From: an uncultured Chromatiaceae bacterium
GTDB lineage: Bacteria; Pseudomonadota; Gammaproteobacteria; Enterobacterales; Alteromonadaceae
Reading direction: 5' to 3'
Assembly: GCA_946482325.1 (NCBI GenBank)
Contig: CAMLRA010000158.1
Coordinates: forward strand, 1 to 9,499
Length of the DNA stretch: 9,499 nucleotides
In this document: positions 6,583 through 9,499 of the stretch, one piece after another
How positions within the stretch are numbered: the stretch's first letter is position 1
How the letters are laid out: each line of letters opens with the position of its first letter
Program-made: the position numbers and the translations under genes
The notes under the pieces: model-generated
Databases searched by the model: none
Told to the model about the DNA's origin: nothing
What the model saw: the letters and a program-made list of their open reading frames with translations, nothing else

Positions 6583-6651
6583 CGGTCGACTGGCCTGTCA
6601 CCGCGCTTTGCGCGTATACCTGCAGCATGGCATTACAACAAACCGCTGAAT

Positions 6652-7959
6652 ATGACTACCGCCAAAAGCAGTAAAGTTCCCACCAGCCGGCTGGCGCGAT
6701 TTGGCAGCCTGGCCAGTTTAGCCGGCAAAGTAGCCGGCGGCATGTTGGCGGAAGGCGCCCGGCAGCTGGCGCAAGGCCAAAAACCGGCGTTACAGCAAGT
6801 CTTGCTGACGCCAGCCAATGCCAAACGTGTCACACAGCAGCTGGCGCATATGCGTGGCGCTGCGATGAAACTGGGCCAATTGTTGTCGATGGATGCCGGC
6901 GACCTGTTGCCACCGGCGCTCAGTGGCATATTGGCGCAGCTCAGAGCACATGGCAGCCCGATGCTGCCGGCCCAACTGGCTGCTGTGCTGAAGCAAGAAT
7001 GGGGCGCGGACTGGCAACGTCAATTCAGTCACTTTAGTTTTGCACCGCTGGCGGCTGCTTCGATTGGCCAGGTGCATGCAGCAAATCATGACAATGGCCG
7101 GCCGCTGGCGGTGAAAATCCAGTATCCGGGCATCAGCACCAGTATCGACAGCGATGTGGATAATGTGGCGACCTTGTTGCGTATCAGCGGGTTGTTGCCG
7201 CAAGGGCTGGCTATCGAGCCGTTGCTGGCCGAAGCGAAACAACAGTTGCATCAGGAAGCGGATTACCTGCAGGAGGCCCGTTATCTGCAGCGCTATCAAC
7301 AGCTGCTCGTTGCTGATCAACGCTTTTTACTGCCGGAGTTATACCCCGAGCTGTCCAGCCACCATATTCTGACCATGAGCTTTGTCGACGGCGTCGCGCT
7401 GGATGAGCTACGCCAGCAGCCGCAGGCGCTGCGCGATACGGTGATGAGTAGTTTGTTTGAGCTGTTATTTCTGGAGATCTTTCGTTTCCGGTTGGTCCAA
7501 ACCGACCCGAACTTTGCCAACTACCGCTACAATCAGACCACCAATCAGCTGGTTCTGCTGGATTTTGGTGCCTGCCGCGATTACAGCCAGACGGTCAGTG
7601 ACGGCTATCGGCAGCTGTTTCGTGGCTTACTAAAACAAGACCAAAGCATCCAATTGCAGGCGCTGCAGCAAATTGGTTATTTCAGTAGCGACATAGTGCC
7701 AGCCCAGCAACAAGCCGTGCTGGATTTGGTCAGCCTGGCAGCGGAGCCACTGCAACAAGCTGTGTATGATTTCGCTGCTTCTGATTTAGCGCCGCGCATG
7801 CGCGACGCCGGATTGCAGCTATCGACCCGCTTGCGCTACTGGCATACACCACCGGTCGATGCGTTGTTTTTGCACCGTAAAATGGCAGGTTTATTTTTGC
7901 TGGCAAAACAGCTGCAGGCCAAAGTCGCGGTACGGGCCTTGCTGGAGCCATTTTTATAA
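6652..7959 (+). CDS. ABC1/AarF/COQ8-type atypical kinase family protein
   Basis: The 435-residue protein has the full set of ABC1-family signatures: the KxGQ motif in MRGAAMKLGQLLS (K73-Q76), the Ala-rich nucleotide loop AAASIGQVHAA (134-144), the invariant lysine in AVKIQYPG (K155), QEADY (E202), the catalytic-loop equivalent QTDPNFAN (283-290) and the metal-binding DFG (304-306). The QTDPN form, rather than HADPHPGN, and the MRGAA-KLGQ context resemble eukaryotic COQ8/ADCK3 more than enterobacterial UbiB. No C-terminal membrane helices are visible, also unlike UbiB. Members support ubiquinone synthesis or lipid-related functions, probably as ATPases rather than protein kinases; the role of this paralogue is unknown. 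The frame is open back to 6448, but those 68 codons do not look like protein of this family and ABC1 homology starts soon after 6652. That ATG lacks a ribosome binding site, so the start is provisional. Confidence 0.9.
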   Translation: MTTAKSSKVPTSRLARFGSLASLAGKVAGGMLAEGARQLAQGQKPALQQVLLTPANAKRVTQQLAHMRGAAMKLGQLLSMDAGDLLPPALSGILAQLRAHGSPMLPAQLAAVLKQEWGADWQRQFSHFSFAPLAAASIGQVHAANHDNGRPLAVKIQYPGISTSIDSDVDNVATLLRISGLLPQGLAIEPLLAEAKQQLHQEADYLQEARYLQRYQQLLVADQRFLLPELYPELSSHHILTMSFVDGVALDELRQQPQALRDTVMSSLFELLFLEIFRFRLVQTDPNFANYRYNQTTNQLVLLDFGACRDYSQTVSDGYRQLFRGLLKQDQSIQLQALQQIGYFSSDIVPAQQQAVLDLVSLAAEPLQQAVYDFAASDLAPRMRDAGLQLSTRLRYWHTPPVDALFLHRKMAGLFLLAKQLQAKVAVRALLEPFL

Positions 7960-7971
7960 GTTTGGAGGCCT

Positions 7972-8352
7972 ATGCGCTATCTGATTGCTCTGATTTTTAT
8001 GACTGTTGTCGCTATGTCTCAGGCTGAGACAGCTGCGCCTTTACAACCAACACAACTGCTCGGAACCTGGCAAGTCGACCTCCGGCCCACGCCCGATGCC
8101 AAACCCTACTTGCAGCAATTTGTGGTAACAAAGGTGAATGCTGATAATAGCTTCGAAGGCACTTTTTACGGCGCACCGATTTCACAGGCACGGATCAATA
8201 AAGACTGGGGGGCGATCCGAATCGCTTTTGTCACGGCAGATCAATCTGGTCCTTACAACCACTCGGCCGTGTTACAGGGGGCAAAGCTGGAAGGGCTGAC
8301 GAACTCGACAGGACGTAACTTTTTATCCTACTGGAGCGCTGTAAAGCAGTAG
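7972..8352 (+). CDS. Small exported protein of unknown function
   Basis: The gene starts 12 nt after the kinase stop, with GGAGG (7964-7968) only 3 nt before the ATG, and is almost certainly co-transcribed with the kinase. The 126-residue product starts with a clear signal peptide (RYLIALIFMTVVAMSQAETA, cleavage near SQA/ET). The mature part, about 105 residues, begins LLGTWQVDLRP and then alternates hydrophobic and polar residues (QQFVVTKV, SFEGTFYG, IRIAFVTAD, SAVLQGAKLEG), suggesting a small beta-barrel of lipocalin- or avidin-like kind in the periplasm. LxGTW at the start and a xGxLEG-type strand near the end are common to such folds. There is no cysteine and no lipobox. I do not recognise a named family; the fold suggestion is inference. 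Confidence 0.85.
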   Translation: MRYLIALIFMTVVAMSQAETAAPLQPTQLLGTWQVDLRPTPDAKPYLQQFVVTKVNADNSFEGTFYGAPISQARINKDWGAIRIAFVTADQSGPYNHSAVLQGAKLEGLTNSTGRNFLSYWSAVKQ

Positions 8353-8469
8353 CCGTCGCCGCTCTTTAATCAATAGATTGGCCCTGCACAAAGTCTGAGA
8401 GTTGCTTCAGATCCTGGCGCTATTGCCGTTCCAGCAATGATGCCGCTAAGACCAAACCTCAAACCCAAC

Positions 8470-8495
8470 AAAAAAGCGCCTTTCGGCGCTTTTTT
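8470..8495. terminator. Bidirectional intrinsic terminator between convergent genes
   Basis: The element is AAAAAAGCGCC (8470-8480), TTTC loop, GGCGCTTTTTT (8485-8495). The 5-bp GC-rich core is flanked by a six-A tract on one side and a six-T tract on the other, so it can terminate the kinase operon on the plus strand and the M28 peptidase gene on the minus strand. The 117 nt between the exported-protein stop and this element show no gene. Confidence 0.92.
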
Positions 8496-8517
8496 AATCC
8501 AAAACCCCAACCACAAC

Positions 8518-9499
8518 TTACTTCACAGTGTTGTAGTCTTTGCCAAAAATCTTGCCGAAGAACGATTCTTTGTTCCAGGTTGGGCGTGCTGGGGCGTTGG
8601 CGATTTCAGTGCCGATGGCGTAGTTGATGTCGGCGAACAGGGCGCCGTAGTCGTAGCGGATGGCTCCAAAGTCTTTGGTGAGGCCGGCGACGTCATCAGT
8701 TGGTTTGTGGTAGTGCTTGGCGAAGAATTTGCCCCACACGTCACCGCCTTTTTGTTTCGGGTCGCGTGAGGTGAAACCTGTCATCAGGAATACCGATGGC
8801 ACGCCTTGTTTTACCAGCGTGTAGTGGTCTGAGCGGGTAAAAATTGCCTGGTCTGGCATTGGGTCGGCGGCCAGTTTCACGTCATATAAACCCGCGGCTT
8901 TCGCGACTACCGGGCCTAAACTGGAGTGGTTGGCACCAAAGGCGACGATGTCGGCAAATGGGTATAACAGCACTGGCATGTCGAGGTTGACGTTGGCAAC
9001 CAGCTTGTCGGCCGGGCGGGTTGGGTTGTGGGCGAAGTAGTCGGCGCCGAGCAGGCCTTTTTCTTCACCTGTGACCGCCACAAATAGAATTGAGCGTTTC
9101 GGTTTGACCGGCGCGTTGGCAAACAGACGTGCAGTTTCCAGCAGAATGGCGACGCCAGCGGCGTTATCCATCAGGCCGTTGTTGATGCGGTCTTTGCTAC
9201 GCATATCGACACCGACACCGATGTGGTCTGAGTGTGCGGTCACAACTACGTATTCGTTTTTCAGCACCGGATCAGAACCTTCCAGCACTGCGGCGACATT
9301 CGGGCTGCTGATTTGCTGATGTTCAGACTGGCGGCTGAAATTCACTTCACCGGCCAGGGCAAAGCCTTTTGGCGCTTGTTTTTTCTCCAGCTGGGCGTAG
9401 ATGTCTTTTAATGACACCGGCGCTTTGGCAAACAGGGCTTCGGCCGGTTTCATATCCAGTGATGCCGAAATTTTCAGCTGCGGATAATCGCCTTCAGCC
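8518..9499 (-). CDS. M28-family zinc metallopeptidase, C-terminal part only
   Basis: On the minus strand the frame is open from the right edge of the window to a TAA at 8518-8520, 326 codons. A Met codon at 9453 lies inside the gene: the frame continues upstream of it in clear coding sequence (GDYPQLKISASLD), so the true start is beyond the window. All five metal-ligand motifs of M28 are visible in order: VVTAHSDHIG, GLMDNAAGVA, VTGEEKGLLGADY (general-base Glu and Glu ligand), NVNLDM, and FTRSDHYTLVKQGVP. The sequence before the first motif looks like the return from an inserted PA-type domain. Such enzymes are usually exported aminopeptidases of about 500-560 residues; the signal peptide would be in the missing part. 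The gene is GC-rich like the kinase gene and converges on it across the shared terminator. Substrate specificity cannot be told. Confidence 0.95.
   Translation of the reverse strand, partial: AEGDYPQLKISASLDMKPAEALFAKAPVSLKDIYAQLEKKQAPKGFALAGEVNFSRQSEHQQISSPNVAAVLEGSDPVLKNEYVVVTAHSDHIGVGVDMRSKDRINNGLMDNAAGVAILLETARLFANAPVKPKRSILFVAVTGEEKGLLGADYFAHNPTRPADKLVANVNLDMPVLLYPFADIVAFGANHSSLGPVVAKAAGLYDVKLAADPMPDQAIFTRSDHYTLVKQGVPSVFLMTGFTSRDPKQKGGDVWGKFFAKHYHKPTDDVAGLTKDFGAIRYDYGALFADINYAIGTEIANAPARPTWNKESFFGKIFGKDYNTVK

Larger units (their letters stand above)
6209..6651. other. Gene-poor spacer with several inverted repeats
   Basis: About 440 bp between the RHS operon terminator and the ABC1 kinase gene carry no frame that I can support. 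Frames here (for example 6345-6572, GTG start) give Arg/Cys-rich sequences without recognisable motifs and without ribosome binding sites. The stretch holds inverted repeats at 6273-6348 and 6402-6425, a short GCTAG/CTAGC pair at 6501-6518, a direct GATCAGT repeat (6241-6247 and 6264-6270), and a weak hairpin with a T-rich tail at 6554-6582. Base composition shifts from AT-rich to GC-rich on entering it. It may hold eroded coding sequence, a small RNA or the promoter region of the kinase gene. A TATACC hexamer at 6615-6620 could be a -10 element, but no good -35 partner is visible. Confidence 0.5.

Noticed and set aside
6448..6651. 68-codon N-terminal extension of the ABC1 kinase
   Set aside because: Arg/Pro/Cys-rich sequence without family resemblance, no ribosome binding site at 6448; probably untranslated spacer that happens to be open.
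6790..7320. 176-codon minus-strand frame inside the kinase gene
   Set aside because: Antisense shadow of a gene with complete ABC1 motifs; no ribosome binding site or recognisable protein.
8437..8769. 110-codon plus-strand frame
   Set aside because: Crosses the bidirectional terminator and is antisense to the M28 peptidase with intact catalytic motifs.
9451..9453. Met codon as the start of the M28 peptidase
   Set aside because: The frame continues upstream in coding-like sequence to the window edge, and the N-terminal and signal-peptide regions of the family are still missing.

Overview
The window most resembles the chromosome of an aerobic gammaproteobacterium of the Rheinheimera/Alteromonadales kind. 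This is an inference from protein style: a DUF481-like envelope protein, a secreted M28 peptidase, an ABC1/UbiB-family kinase and a Sec-exported YD/RHS protein. No marker gene is present to fix the taxon. No tRNA, rRNA, CRISPR array or insertion sequence was recognised.

Layout. (1) Positions 1-352, minus strand: the N-terminal part of an exported protein with a KNGD-type opening typical of DUF481 outer-membrane proteins; its C-terminus lies outside the window. (2) 392-656: AT-rich divergent spacer. (3) 701-6124, plus strand: a tightly packed polymorphic-toxin operon of three genes. They are a 139-aa exported protein ending in an isolated RHS hairpin module, a 1540-aa exported YD/RHS protein with a variable C-terminal toxin-like tail, and a 124-aa acidic protein overlapping it by ATGA, most likely the cognate immunity protein. 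A clear intrinsic terminator closes the operon at 6181-6208. (4) 6209-6651: about 440 bp without a convincing gene but with several inverted repeats. (5) 6652-8352, plus strand: an ABC1-family atypical kinase followed 12 nt later by a small exported protein of unknown function. (6) 8470-8495: a bidirectional terminator between convergent genes. (7) 8518-9499, minus strand: the C-terminal part of an M28 zinc metallopeptidase.

The most interesting point is in the RHS operon. The large protein goes from its 'YIYLGNDLIAKV' segment almost directly to 'GFTGHVEDK', skipping the 'YxHTDxLGS...TDxxGN...YxPFG' block that normally lies between them. That same block is the C-terminus of the small exported protein encoded immediately upstream, 10 nt away, with its own signal peptide. 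The sequence therefore looks like a split RHS protein in which one structural hairpin may be supplied in trans. Whether this is functional complementation or the scar of a rearrangement cannot be decided from one window. The tail of the large protein (about 160 residues after the DPDGR boundary) and its partner belong to no family I can name with confidence.
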